Assembly: GCF_003385215.1 (NCBI RefSeq)
Contig: NZ_PQHW01000077.1
Span: forward strand, 1 to 33,463
Direction of reading: 5' to 3'
Origin: Amycolatopsis thermalba
Lineage (GTDB): Bacteria; Actinomycetota; Actinomycetes; Mycobacteriales; Pseudonocardiaceae
DNA: 33,463 nucleotides
This document shows positions 1 to 8,583 of the stretch, one piece after another. Under the pieces are notes generated by a model. It was given only the letters and a program-made list of their open reading frames with translations, was not told the DNA's origin and did not search any database. Every line of letters starts with the position of its first letter. Within the stretch, counting starts at the first letter, position 1. Both the position numbers and the translations under genes were made by a program.

Positions 1-27
1 CCCCCGCCCCCGATCCCCAGCCTGCTT

Positions 28-91
28 TTGGTCGCCGATCAGGCGTGTCAAGGTACTCTTTCCCGCCTTGACACGCCTGCTCGGCGACCAA
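28..91. repeat. Long near-perfect palindrome 1
   Basis: Arms 28-53 and 66-91 are reverse complements over 26 bases with a single mismatch (T39 opposite C80); the loop is 12 bases. It lies downstream of deoA on the minus strand. Neither strand has a T-run straight after the stem, so it is not a textbook intrinsic terminator. It could still fold in RNA and stop or stabilise the end of the nucleoside-operon transcript. A dispersed palindromic repeat is the alternative. Confidence 0.85.
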
Positions 92-119
92 TACACACTC
101 AAGGTGAGGGGGCGGGGGA

Positions 120-156
120 GGTCACCCAAGGTGACCGTTCGGCGCCGTGAGGCGCC
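120..156. repeat. Two small adjacent palindromes
   Basis: GGTCACC (120-126) is mirrored by GGTGACC (130-136) around a 3-base loop, and GGCGCC (141-146) is repeated at 151-156, itself self-complementary, around a 4-base loop. They lie between the two long palindromes, so the whole 1-439 stretch is unusually rich in hairpins. No protein-coding frame there looks real to me. Function unknown. Confidence 0.6.
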
Positions 157-263
157 CCCTCGCGAAACGCAGGAAAAAAGATCAAAAGATGTCCTCGCCG
201 GACGGGCAGGCTCCGGGATGACGGGGGACCGTTGTCGGCTCACCTCGGGCAGGTGGTCGCTGT

Positions 264-405
264 GTGGTCATCCCGTCGCCTTCCGGTTTGTGCATATCAC
301 CTTGAGCCAGGGCCGCAAGGTTGGCATGTTCGGCCGCCGGTTGGCGGCCTGGGTTGCGGCCCTGGCTCAAGGTGATCGTCACGTGTCAGGCGACGGGATG
401 ACCAC
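264..405. repeat. Long two-part palindrome 2
   Basis: Arms 296-318 and 354-376 are perfect 23-base reverse complements. Outside them, 264-280 and 389-405 are a second perfect 17-base pair, separated from the inner arms by 15 and 12 unpaired bases. The 35-base centre holds a smaller GGCCGCC/GGCGGCC pair. The element ends about 35 bases from the deoA stop codon, so it would fold as a large cruciform or as an RNA stem at the 3' end of the operon. It resembles a REP/MITE-like dispersed repeat more than a simple terminator; this is inference. Confidence 0.85.
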
Positions 406-439
406 CCAGCTACCTTGGGTGCAAAGCGGCGCTGCGCGC

Positions 440-1714
440 CTAGCTGACGCGGTGCAGGATCAGCTCTCTGGCTTCTGGGGCCTTGTCGGTGATCTCCACC
501 GCGGTCGCCAGGGCATCCAGTGCTGCCGGGACCGCCTCCGGTGTGTCCGTGTGCAGTTCCAGCAGCGGCTGGCCCTCGGTCACCTGCTCGCCCGGCTTGG
601 CCAGGCACCGGATGCCCGCCGCGTGCTGGACCGGGTCCTCCTTGCGTGCCCGGCCCGCTCCCAGGCGCCACGCGGCCACCCCGACCGCGTACGCGTCCAA
701 AGCGGACAGATATCCCGAACCGGCCGCCTCCACGACCGCGACGTGCGCCGGCCGTGGCAGGGGCGCCGAACAGTCGCCGCCCTGCGCGGTGATCATCCGG
801 CACCACGTCTCGTAAGCCTCGCCGGAGGCCAGCACGCGAGCCGGGTCCACCGAGAGGCCCGCGAGCGCCAGCATCTCCCGCGCCAGGGCCACCGTCAGCT
901 CCACCACGTCCGCCGGTCCCCCGCCCTGCAGGACCTCCACCGCCTCCGCCACCTCGACCGCGTTGCCGACCGCCGCGCCCAACGGCGTGTTCATGTCCGT
1001 CAACAGGGCCGTCGTGGCCACACCGTGCGCCGTGCCGATCTCCACCAGCGTCCGGGCCAGCTCCGAAGCGTCCGAGACGCTCTTCATGAACGCCCCGGAA
1101 CCCGCCTTCACGTCCAGCACCAGGCCGGCCGAACCCTCCGCGATCTTCTTGCTCATGATCGAGCTGGCGATCAACGGCACTGACTCGACCGTGCCCGTCA
1201 CGTCCCGCAGCGCGTACAGCTTCCGGTCCGCGGGCGCCAACCCGGAGGTCGCCGCGCAGACCACCGCGCCGACCGAATTCAACTGCGCCGTGATCTCGTC
1301 CACCGACAACGCAGCCCGCCACCCGGGGATCGACTCCAGCTTGTCCAGCGTCCCGCCGGTGTGGCCGAGGCCGCGGCCGGACAGCTGGGGCACCGCCGCG
1401 CCGCACGTGGCGACCAGCGGGGCCAGCGGCAACGTGATCTTGTCGCCGACCCCGCCCGTCGAGTGCTTGTCCACCGTCGGCCGGTCCACGCGCAACGACA
1501 ACCGCGAACCCGAATCGATCATCGCGCCGGTCCAGGTCGCCGTCTCCCGCGCGTCCATCCCGCGCAGGAACACCGCCATCGCCAGCGCGGCCATCTGCTC
1601 CTCGGCCACGTCCCCGCGCGTGTAGGCGTCCACGACCCAGCGGATCTGCTCGTCGCTCAGCGCACCACCGTCCCGCTTGGCCCGGATGACGTCGACCGCC
1701 GCGAACGCTGTCAC
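440..1714 (-). CDS. deoA: Thymidine phosphorylase (pyrimidine-nucleoside phosphorylase)
   Basis: Cytosolic enzyme that splits thymidine or (deoxy)uridine with phosphate into base and (deoxy)ribose-1-phosphate. The 424-residue length fits the family (about 430). It has the phosphate-binding stretch KHSTGGVGDK (83-92) and the family signature SGRGLGHTGGTLDKLE (112-127), followed by the SIMSKK region. I chose the GTG at 1714 because it overlaps the cdd stop as GTGA; the frame stays open upstream but only inside cdd. It is the last gene of the nucleoside operon and handles uridine made by cdd. Downstream come only palindromes. Identification is firm; preference for thymidine over uridine cannot be read from the sequence. 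Confidence 0.96.
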   Translation of the reverse strand: MTAFAAVDVIRAKRDGGALSDEQIRWVVDAYTRGDVAEEQMAALAMAVFLRGMDARETATWTGAMIDSGSRLSLRVDRPTVDKHSTGGVGDKITLPLAPLVATCGAAVPQLSGRGLGHTGGTLDKLESIPGWRAALSVDEITAQLNSVGAVVCAATSGLAPADRKLYALRDVTGTVESVPLIASSIMSKKIAEGSAGLVLDVKAGSGAFMKSVSDASELARTLVEIGTAHGVATTALLTDMNTPLGAAVGNAVEVAEAVEVLQGGGPADVVELTVALAREMLALAGLSVDPARVLASGEAYETWCRMITAQGGDCSAPLPRPAHVAVVEAAGSGYLSALDAYAVGVAAWRLGAGRARKEDPVQHAAGIRCLAKPGEQVTEGQPLLELHTDTPEAVPAALDALATAVEITDKAPEARELILHRVS

Positions 1715-2100
1715 GGCAGGTCCGCGGGACCGAACGCGTCCGGCAGCACCGAGGTCATCGGCAGGACCCCGGACGGGGTGTCCACCAGACACGAACCGCC
1801 GCCCAGCTCGAACAGGATCTGACGGCACCGGCCGCACGGCATCAGCAGGTCACCGCTGCCCGACCGGCACGCCACCGCCACCAGACGCCCGCCGCCACTC
1901 AGCCGCAGCTGCCCGGCCATCGTGCACTCCGCGCACAACCCGAGCCCGTAGGAAGCGTTTTCCACGTTGCACCCGACGACCACCCGGCCGTCGTCCACCA
2001 GCCCGGCCACGCCGACGTGCAGCCCCGAGTAGGGCGCGTACGCGCTCTTCGCCGCCTCGACGGCCTGAGCGCGCAACGCCTCCCAGTCGATCTCGCCCAC
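1711..2100 (-). CDS. cdd: Cytidine deaminase
   Basis: Small zinc enzyme that hydrolyses cytidine and deoxycytidine to uridine and deoxyuridine in pyrimidine salvage. At 129 residues it is the short homotetrameric type. Zinc and catalytic motifs are complete: CAE at 56-58 (Cys ligand and proton-shuttle Glu) and PCGRC at 88-92 (two Cys ligands). The substrate-binding NVEN is at 45-48. Start is GTG at 2100, sharing one base with the TAG stop of the upstream permease (TAGTG); its own TGA overlaps the deoA GTG. The placement between nucleoside permeases and deoA indicates that imported cytidine is deaminated and then phosphorolysed. Confidence 0.97.
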   Translation of the reverse strand: MGEIDWEALRAQAVEAAKSAYAPYSGLHVGVAGLVDDGRVVVGCNVENASYGLGLCAECTMAGQLRLSGGGRLVAVACRSGSGDLLMPCGRCRQILFELGGGSCLVDTPSGVLPMTSVLPDAFGPADLP

Positions 2101-3368
2101 TAGTCCCCCTCACCACGCCGGTACCGGGCACCGCCGGCCTTCGGTGGCCGCAGCCGTTGCGACGCCACCGCCAGCACGATCAACGTCACCACGTGCGCGG
2201 TGTACGGGGTCAGCTCGCTGGGCAGCGAGTCGTTGGACCAGTAGATCCAGTACAGGACACCGGCGCCGACCACACCGAGCGCGGCCGCGATCCACTGCCG
2301 CCGGATCAGCTGCACCACCACGATCACGAACAGCAGCAGCACCACGCCGTACAGCAGCGCGAGCACCGCCCGCCCGCCGCCGGACAGCTGCAGACCGTCC
2401 GCGTACCCGAACAGCGCCGCACCACCGAGCAGACCGCCCGGCCGCCAGTTGCCGAAGATCATCGCGGCCAGGCCGATGTACCCGCGGCCGTTCGTCTGGT
2501 TCTCCAGGTAACCGCCGCCGCCCTGCAGCAGCACCAGCGACGCGCCACCCATGCCGGCCAGGCCACCGGAGATCAGCACGCCCAGGTACTTGTGCGCGTA
2601 CACGTTGATGCCCAGCGACTCGGCCGCCACCGGGTTCTCGCCGCACGACCGCAGCCGCAGCCCCAGCCGCGTCCGCCACAGCACCAGGTAGCTCACCGGC
2701 ACCAGCAGGATCGCGATCATCGTCAGCGGTGCCACCCCGGTGACCAGCCCGTTGAGCAGGCCGGCCGCGTCCGAGATGAACACCCGCTGCTGGTCCTCCA
2801 GATCGGTGAGCCAGTTCGACAGGAACGTCGCCGAGTAGGTGTCGAACGTCGGCACCGTCGGCGACTGCCGCGGGTTGCCCGACAGCGGCTCGAAGATCAG
2901 CGTCGCCAGGTACTTCGCCACCCCGAGCCCGAGCAGGTTGATCGCCACACCGGAGACGATGTGGTTGACGTTGAACGTCACCGTCGCGATCGCGTGCAGC
3001 AGGCCGCCGAGCGCGCCGACGACGATCGCCGCGCCGAGGCCGGCCCACGGGCCGCCGTAGTAGGCGCCCCACGCCGCACCCCAGGTGCCGAGGATCATCA
3101 TGCCCTCGAGACCGATGTTGACCACACCGCCGCGCTCGGACCACAGACCGCCGAGCGCGCACAGCAGGATCGGCAGCGCCAGCCGCAGCGCGGTCTGCGC
3201 GGTGTTTGTCGAGGTCAGCGTGTTGACCCCGGTCAGGTAGGACGCGGTGGACAGCACCGCGACGATCCCCACCGCCCACAGGACACCACGCGCCCAGCCG
3301 GGGATCCGGCGCTTGCCCGGGGCCGGCGGCACGGTCAGCGGCGCCGCGGTTTCCGTCGCGAGACTCAC
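2100..3368 (-). CDS. Nucleoside ABC transporter permease (second)
   Basis: Inner-membrane permease of the BPD_transp_2 (sugar/nucleoside) class, 422 residues. It has multiple hydrophobic helices and the conserved loop with NIGLEGMM around residues 85-92, typical of the NupQ/YufQ-type partner in BMP-dependent nucleoside importers. A second hallmark is RSCGENPVAAESLGI, where the cytoplasmic loop meets the ATPase. The N-terminal stretch of about 28 residues and the C-terminal tail are cytoplasmic-looking and basic. The GTG start at 3368 overlaps the previous stop (GTGA). It should form the heteromeric channel with the neighbouring permease. The substrate is inferred from family and from cdd/deoA downstream. 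Confidence 0.92.
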   Translation of the reverse strand: MSLATETAAPLTVPPAPGKRRIPGWARGVLWAVGIVAVLSTASYLTGVNTLTSTNTAQTALRLALPILLCALGGLWSERGGVVNIGLEGMMILGTWGAAWGAYYGGPWAGLGAAIVVGALGGLLHAIATVTFNVNHIVSGVAINLLGLGVAKYLATLIFEPLSGNPRQSPTVPTFDTYSATFLSNWLTDLEDQQRVFISDAAGLLNGLVTGVAPLTMIAILLVPVSYLVLWRTRLGLRLRSCGENPVAAESLGINVYAHKYLGVLISGGLAGMGGASLVLLQGGGGYLENQTNGRGYIGLAAMIFGNWRPGGLLGGAALFGYADGLQLSGGGRAVLALLYGVVLLLFVIVVVQLIRRQWIAAALGVVGAGVLYWIYWSNDSLPSELTPYTAHVVTLIVLAVASQRLRPPKAGGARYRRGEGD

Positions 3369-4452
3369 ACCGCACCCCCTTCACTCACCGAAGCGGGGCG
3401 GCCGCCCGACAGCGCGCGGCCGACGCGGCGCTGCGCGGCGGCCAGGTCGGCCCGCTTCACGATCTCGTACGCCACTACGACCGACAGCACGATCGCGCCC
3501 TGCATGATCGTCGCGATCTCCTTCGGCACGTCGACCTGCTCCAGCGACACCGCCGACTTGTCCAGGAACGCCCACAGCAGCGCGCCGAGCGCGATCCCGC
3601 CGGGGTGGTTGCGGCCCAGCAGCGCGACCGCGATGCCGGTGAAGCCGTACCCCTGGGTCGAGGTGATGGCGTAGGTGAAGTCGCGGCCGACCAGCTCCGG
3701 GATGGCGACCAGGCCGGCCACCGCACCGGAGAGCAGCATCGCGATCAGCGTCATCTTCTTCGCGTTGACGCCGCCCGCGGCCGCCGCCGTGGTCGACTCG
3801 CCACTGGCCCGCAGCTCGAACCCGAACCGGGTGCGGTTGAGCATGAACCAGTAGGCGAAGCCGATGGCCGCGGCGATGATCACGAAGCCGAACAGCTCAC
3901 CGCCGCCGATCGGGATGTTCGGCACCCGGCCGGACGGGGCGATCTCCTCGGTCTTGAGGTTGTTCCCGGTCAGCACGCCGAACTGGTCGGGGTTGATCAG
4001 GAACGCCACGATGCCGCCGACGATCGCGTTGAGCATGATCGTCGAGATGACCTCGCTGACCCCGCGGGTCACCTTGAGGATCGCCGGCACCGCCGCGTAG
4101 ATCGCGCCGGCCAGCGCCGCCACGAGGATGATGAAGACGACGTGGATGACCGGCGGCAGCACGACGGCCCCGCCGATGATCGCGGCGACCACGGCGGCGA
4201 AGCGGTACTGGCCCTCGACACCGATGTTGAACAGGTTCATCTGGAAGCCGATGGCCACCGCGAGCCCGGACAGGTAGTAGACCGTCGCCAGGTTCACCGT
4301 GTCCACGGCGGTGGTGCCCTTGAACAGCTGGCCGATCATGGTGCCGTAGGCCTGCAGCGGATCGGCTCCGGAGATCAGCAGTGCGATCGAGCAGATCAGC
4401 ACCGAGAAGACGATCGCCAGCAGGGGCGGCAGCACCTTGGTGCGCCAGGAGG

Positions 4453-4456
<4 letters not shown>
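3365..4456 (-). CDS. Nucleoside ABC transporter permease (first)
   Basis: Inner-membrane permease, 363 residues, BPD_transp_2 class. It begins with a basic stretch (VTSWRTK) and a hydrophobic helix, and carries the NIGVEGQY loop and the ELRASGESTTAAAAGG coupling loop typical of the NupP/YufP partner. The start is the GTG at 4456, chosen because it overlaps the ATPase stop as GTGA; a longer frame upstream lies wholly inside the ATPase gene and gives non-homologous Arg/Pro-rich sequence. Translational coupling on both sides suggests stoichiometric synthesis with the ATPase and the second permease. Confidence 0.93.
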
Positions 4457-5994
<1,538 letters not shown>

Positions 5995-6015
5995 GAGACC
6001 CCCGGAAACGGCGCA

Positions 6016-6050
6016 CGGGGCCCGGGAAGGGGTCACCCTCCCGAGCCCCG
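6016..6050 (-). promoter_or_regulatory. Hairpin between lipoprotein and ATPase genes
   Basis: Bases 6016-6021 pair with 6045-6050 and 6023-6027 with 6039-6043, with a single 1x1 mismatch, giving an 11-bp G+C stem. It sits in the only sizeable gap (74 bases) of an otherwise overlapping operon. Such stems often protect the upstream mRNA or partly stop transcription so that the binding lipoprotein is made in excess over the membrane complex. That role is inference. Confidence 0.5.
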
Positions 6051-6068
6051 GACGCGGCTGGAAAAGAT

Positions 6069-7211
6069 CTACTTCTGCGGCGTGGACGGGACGGTGATCG
6101 CGCCCGAGATGATCGCCTGCTTGTAGCCCTCGAGCTGCGGCTTGATGTCGTCGACCTGGCCACCGGAGGTGGAGTAGCCGACGCCGTCCACCGACAGGTC
6201 GAACCGCTTGGGCAGCGAGCTGAGCGTGTTGGTCGCCAGCGCCCGGAGGTAGTCGTACACGGCCACGTCGACCCGCTTGAGCATGGAGGTCATGATGACG
6301 TCCTTGTACTCGGCGACGGTCGCCTGGTGGTACTGGTCGGAGTCGACGCCGATGGCCAGCCCCTTGGCCGCGCTCGCGGCCTGGAAGACGCCCTTACCGG
6401 AGGCACCGGCGGCCTGGTACACCACGTCGGCGCCGGCGGAGAACTCGGCGGCGGCCTTGATGTTGCCCTTCGCCGGGTCCTGGAAACCGGTGTTGTCACC
6501 GGCCGGGGTCAGGTAGTCGCTGGTGATCTGGACCTTGTTCGACGCGGCCTTGGCGCCCGCGATGAACCCGGCCTCGAACTTCTGGATCAGCGGCGTGTTC
6601 ACGCCACCGACGAAGCCCACGTGGCAGTTCTTGCTCTTGTAGACCGCGGCGACACCCACCAGGAAGGAGCCCTGCTCCTCGGAGAACACCAGCGGGGTGA
6701 CGTTCGGCGCGGTGACCGAATCGTCGTCGACGATGGCGAACTGGGTGTTCGGGAACTTCGGCGCGACGGCCTGCACCGCGGTGGCGTAGGCGAAGCCGAT
6801 CGCCAGGATCGGGCTGTAGCCGTCGGTGGCCAGCTGGGTCAGCCGCTGCTCCTTGGCGGCCTCGTCCTCGGTCGGCGACGCGGTGCTCTCGCGGACGTCG
6901 GTGACGCCCATGTCGGCCTTGGCCTTGTCCACGCCCGCGGCGGCGGCGTCGTTGAACGACGCGTCACCCCGGCCCCCGATGTCGAACGCGAGCGCGACCC
7001 GCAGCTTGCTGGCGTCGACCTTGGCGCCGGCGGCGCTCGAGGTCGTGGACGCGGCGGTGGCCGCGGGCGCCTGTGCCGTGACGCAGGAACCGGCCGCGGC
7101 GTTGTCGTTGTTGCTGCTCCCGCTGGTGCCGGAGTCCTTCGCACACCCCGCCAGCGCGAGCGCCGCCGCCATGGCGGTGGCGGCCAGTGTGGTGGCACGC
7201 GTCTTACGCAC
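6069..7211 (-). CDS. BMP/PnrA-family nucleoside-binding lipoprotein
   Basis: Extracytoplasmic substrate-binding protein that delivers nucleosides to the ABC importer encoded downstream. 380 residues. A lipoprotein signal peptide ends in the lipobox LAGC with the lipidated Cys at residue 23, then a Ser/Asn/Ala/Thr-rich linker to about residue 65. The BMP domain follows, with recognisable pieces: ALAFDIGGRGDASFNDAA, AIVDDD and VGFVGG. I chose the GTG at 7211: it has a GGGAGG-type ribosome site just upstream and the signal peptide starts directly with RKTR. First gene of the operon. The family binds purine or pyrimidine nucleosides; cdd and deoA in the operon argue for pyrimidines at least. Confidence 0.95.
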   Translation of the reverse strand: MRKTRATTLAATAMAAALALAGCAKDSGTSGSSNNDNAAAGSCVTAQAPAATAASTTSSAAGAKVDASKLRVALAFDIGGRGDASFNDAAAAGVDKAKADMGVTDVRESTASPTEDEAAKEQRLTQLATDGYSPILAIGFAYATAVQAVAPKFPNTQFAIVDDDSVTAPNVTPLVFSEEQGSFLVGVAAVYKSKNCHVGFVGGVNTPLIQKFEAGFIAGAKAASNKVQITSDYLTPAGDNTGFQDPAKGNIKAAAEFSAGADVVYQAAGASGKGVFQAASAAKGLAIGVDSDQYHQATVAEYKDVIMTSMLKRVDVAVYDYLRALATNTLSSLPKRFDLSVDGVGYSTSGGQVDDIKPQLEGYKQAIISGAITVPSTPQK

Positions 7212-7677
7212 CCTGTCTCTCCCTCCCCGCTGGTTGTTCCAGCGGACCCGAGAACGACCCGGCTCAGTGCCGGGCTCGACGGGCGAACGGTACCCGCCTG
7301 TGAGCAAATGGCCATGCCAGAGCCACAGCACGTAACCTAAATGTTTGCTTGTCCTCCGGCACTGCGACAGTTCAATCACATGGAGTCACCCCCACCCATC
7401 CGAGTGAGCGAGATTCACCTCACTTCGCGAAGTTTCGCCGGGGTGTTAATGAGGATGAGACGCACGACACGCGTACGGTGTCTGGTCGATCACACACACC
7501 AACCACAGGTTGAGTGCGGTATGGCGAGCAGGTCTAGCATCCCCTCTATCCAAGCTCGATGGCCTTGAACACCCCGCCGGGGCGCCTGCGAAGTCCCAGG
7601 TGGACGCTCCCCGCGGCCCGGTGGATTCGCAGGTCAGCCGGGCACAGTCCAACCACGACGTTGGAGGCCGTACACCG
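7212..7677. promoter_or_regulatory. Divergent control region between nucleoside operon and sdh operon
   Basis: This 466-base gap separates two divergent operons and holds no convincing gene. It contains the tandem leader hairpins, an inverted GTGA-N7-TCAC (7404-7418), a perfect 12-bp palindrome ACTTCGCGAAGT (7422-7433), and a possible sdh promoter (TTGAGT 7510-7515, TAGCAT 7535-7540, 19-base spacer). The palindrome could be an operator for either operon. I could not recognise a promoter for the nucleoside operon with confidence. Confidence 0.45.
7227..7274 (-). promoter_or_regulatory. Tandem hairpins in the leader of the nucleoside operon
   Basis: CCGCTGG (7227-7233) pairs with CCAGCGG (7239-7245) around 5 bases, and CCCGGC (7258-7263) pairs with GCCGGG (7269-7274) around 5 bases. 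Both would lie in the mRNA leader, just 5' of the GGGAGG ribosome site of the lipoprotein gene. They could modulate translation. I see no known purine riboswitch core here. Confidence 0.4.
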
Positions 7678-8133
7678 ATGTCCACCACGGCGAGCACCGC
7701 CGCCGACCAGACGGCGGCGGAGGCGAGCGATCGGGCGGGTGCCTCACGCCGGAGCGGGACCTTCTACCGGGGCGACCCGGGCATGTGGTCCTGGGTCCTG
7801 CACCGGATCACGGGCGTGCTCACCTTCTTCTTCCTGTTCGTCCACGTCCTCGACACCGCGCTGGTCCGGGTTTCCCCCGACACCTACAACGAGGTCATCG
7901 AGACCTACAAGACCCCGCTGGTCAACCTCATGGAGGTGGGCCTGGTCGGCGCCGTGCTGTTCCACGCGCTGAACGGCATCCGGGTCATGCTGGTCGACTT
8001 CTGGTCGAAGGGCACGAAGTACCAGAAGCACATGCTGTGGACGATCGCCGTCGTCTGGGTGCTCGTCATGATCCCCGGCGCGATCGCGATGATGTGGCGC
8101 ACGGTGTCGGTGATGTTCGGAGGCGGAGAGTAG
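7678..8133 (+). CDS. sdhC: Succinate dehydrogenase cytochrome b556 subunit
   Basis: Membrane anchor subunit of succinate dehydrogenase (complex II); it helps bind heme b and menaquinone. 151 residues: an Ala/Ser/Thr-rich N-terminus to about residue 24, then WSWVLHRITG (37-46), the family entry motif, and three hydrophobic helices. His42 and His96 (LFHALNG) are candidates for quinone-site and heme-ligand roles. I chose ATG at 7678 because GGAGG lies just upstream; the longer frame from 7510 lacks homology-like character. First gene of sdhCDAB. Confidence 0.93.
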   Translation: MSTTASTAADQTAAEASDRAGASRRSGTFYRGDPGMWSWVLHRITGVLTFFFLFVHVLDTALVRVSPDTYNEVIETYKTPLVNLMEVGLVGAVLFHALNGIRVMLVDFWSKGTKYQKHMLWTIAVVWVLVMIPGAIAMMWRTVSVMFGGGE

Positions 8134-8135
8134 AG

Positions 8136-8555
8136 ATGGCGACCGAAACCCTCGCGCTCGACAAGCCGCGCTCGCCGCGGCGCCCCGCCGCCCGCCGCAG
8201 CAACTTCGAGCTCTACAGCTGGCTGTTCATGCGGATCTCCGGCCTCGCGCTGGTCGTCCTGGTGCTCGGCCACCTGTTCATCATGAACATCCTCGACGGC
8301 GGCGTGCACCGCATCAACTGGGGCTTCGTCGCCGGCCGCTGGTCCTCGCCGTTCTGGCAGACGTGGGACCTGCTGATGCTGTGGCTGGCCCAGCTGCACG
8401 GCGGCAACGGCCTGCGCACGATCATCGACGACTACGCCCGCAAGGACAGCACGCGCTTCTGGCTGAAGATCGTGCTCTACGTCTCGATGGTCCTCATCCT
8501 GTTCGTGGGCACCCTGGTGATCTTCACCTTCGACCCCGACATGGCCGGCAGCTGA
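8136..8555 (+). CDS. sdhD: Succinate dehydrogenase hydrophobic membrane anchor subunit
   Basis: Second membrane anchor of complex II, 139 residues. A basic N-terminus (KPRSPRRPAARR) precedes three hydrophobic helices at roughly 30-51, 72-94 and 110-133. His46 in VLGHLF and His88 in QLHGGNGLR are likely heme/quinone residues; the QLHGGNGLRTII stretch is typical of actinobacterial SdhD. It starts two bases after the sdhC stop, and its ribosome site (GGAG) lies inside the end of sdhC, so the two are probably translated together. Confidence 0.93.
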   Translation: MATETLALDKPRSPRRPAARRSNFELYSWLFMRISGLALVVLVLGHLFIMNILDGGVHRINWGFVAGRWSSPFWQTWDLLMLWLAQLHGGNGLRTIIDDYARKDSTRFWLKIVLYVSMVLILFVGTLVIFTFDPDMAGS

Positions 8556-8583
8556 CCCACCACCACCCGAGGAAGAAGCGGAC

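Noticed and set aside
28..405. CRISPR-like repeats at the left edge
   Set aside because: The repeats are inverted, not direct, and there is no regular repeat-spacer pattern or cas gene.
68..1183. Plus-strand open frame covering the left palindromes and deoA
   Set aside because: It runs through palindromes and antisense to a well-conserved enzyme; composition is that of a shadow frame.
7212..7300. Purine riboswitch in the leader of the nucleoside operon
   Set aside because: The leader forms two simple hairpins, but the three-way junction and conserved core of that class are not apparent.
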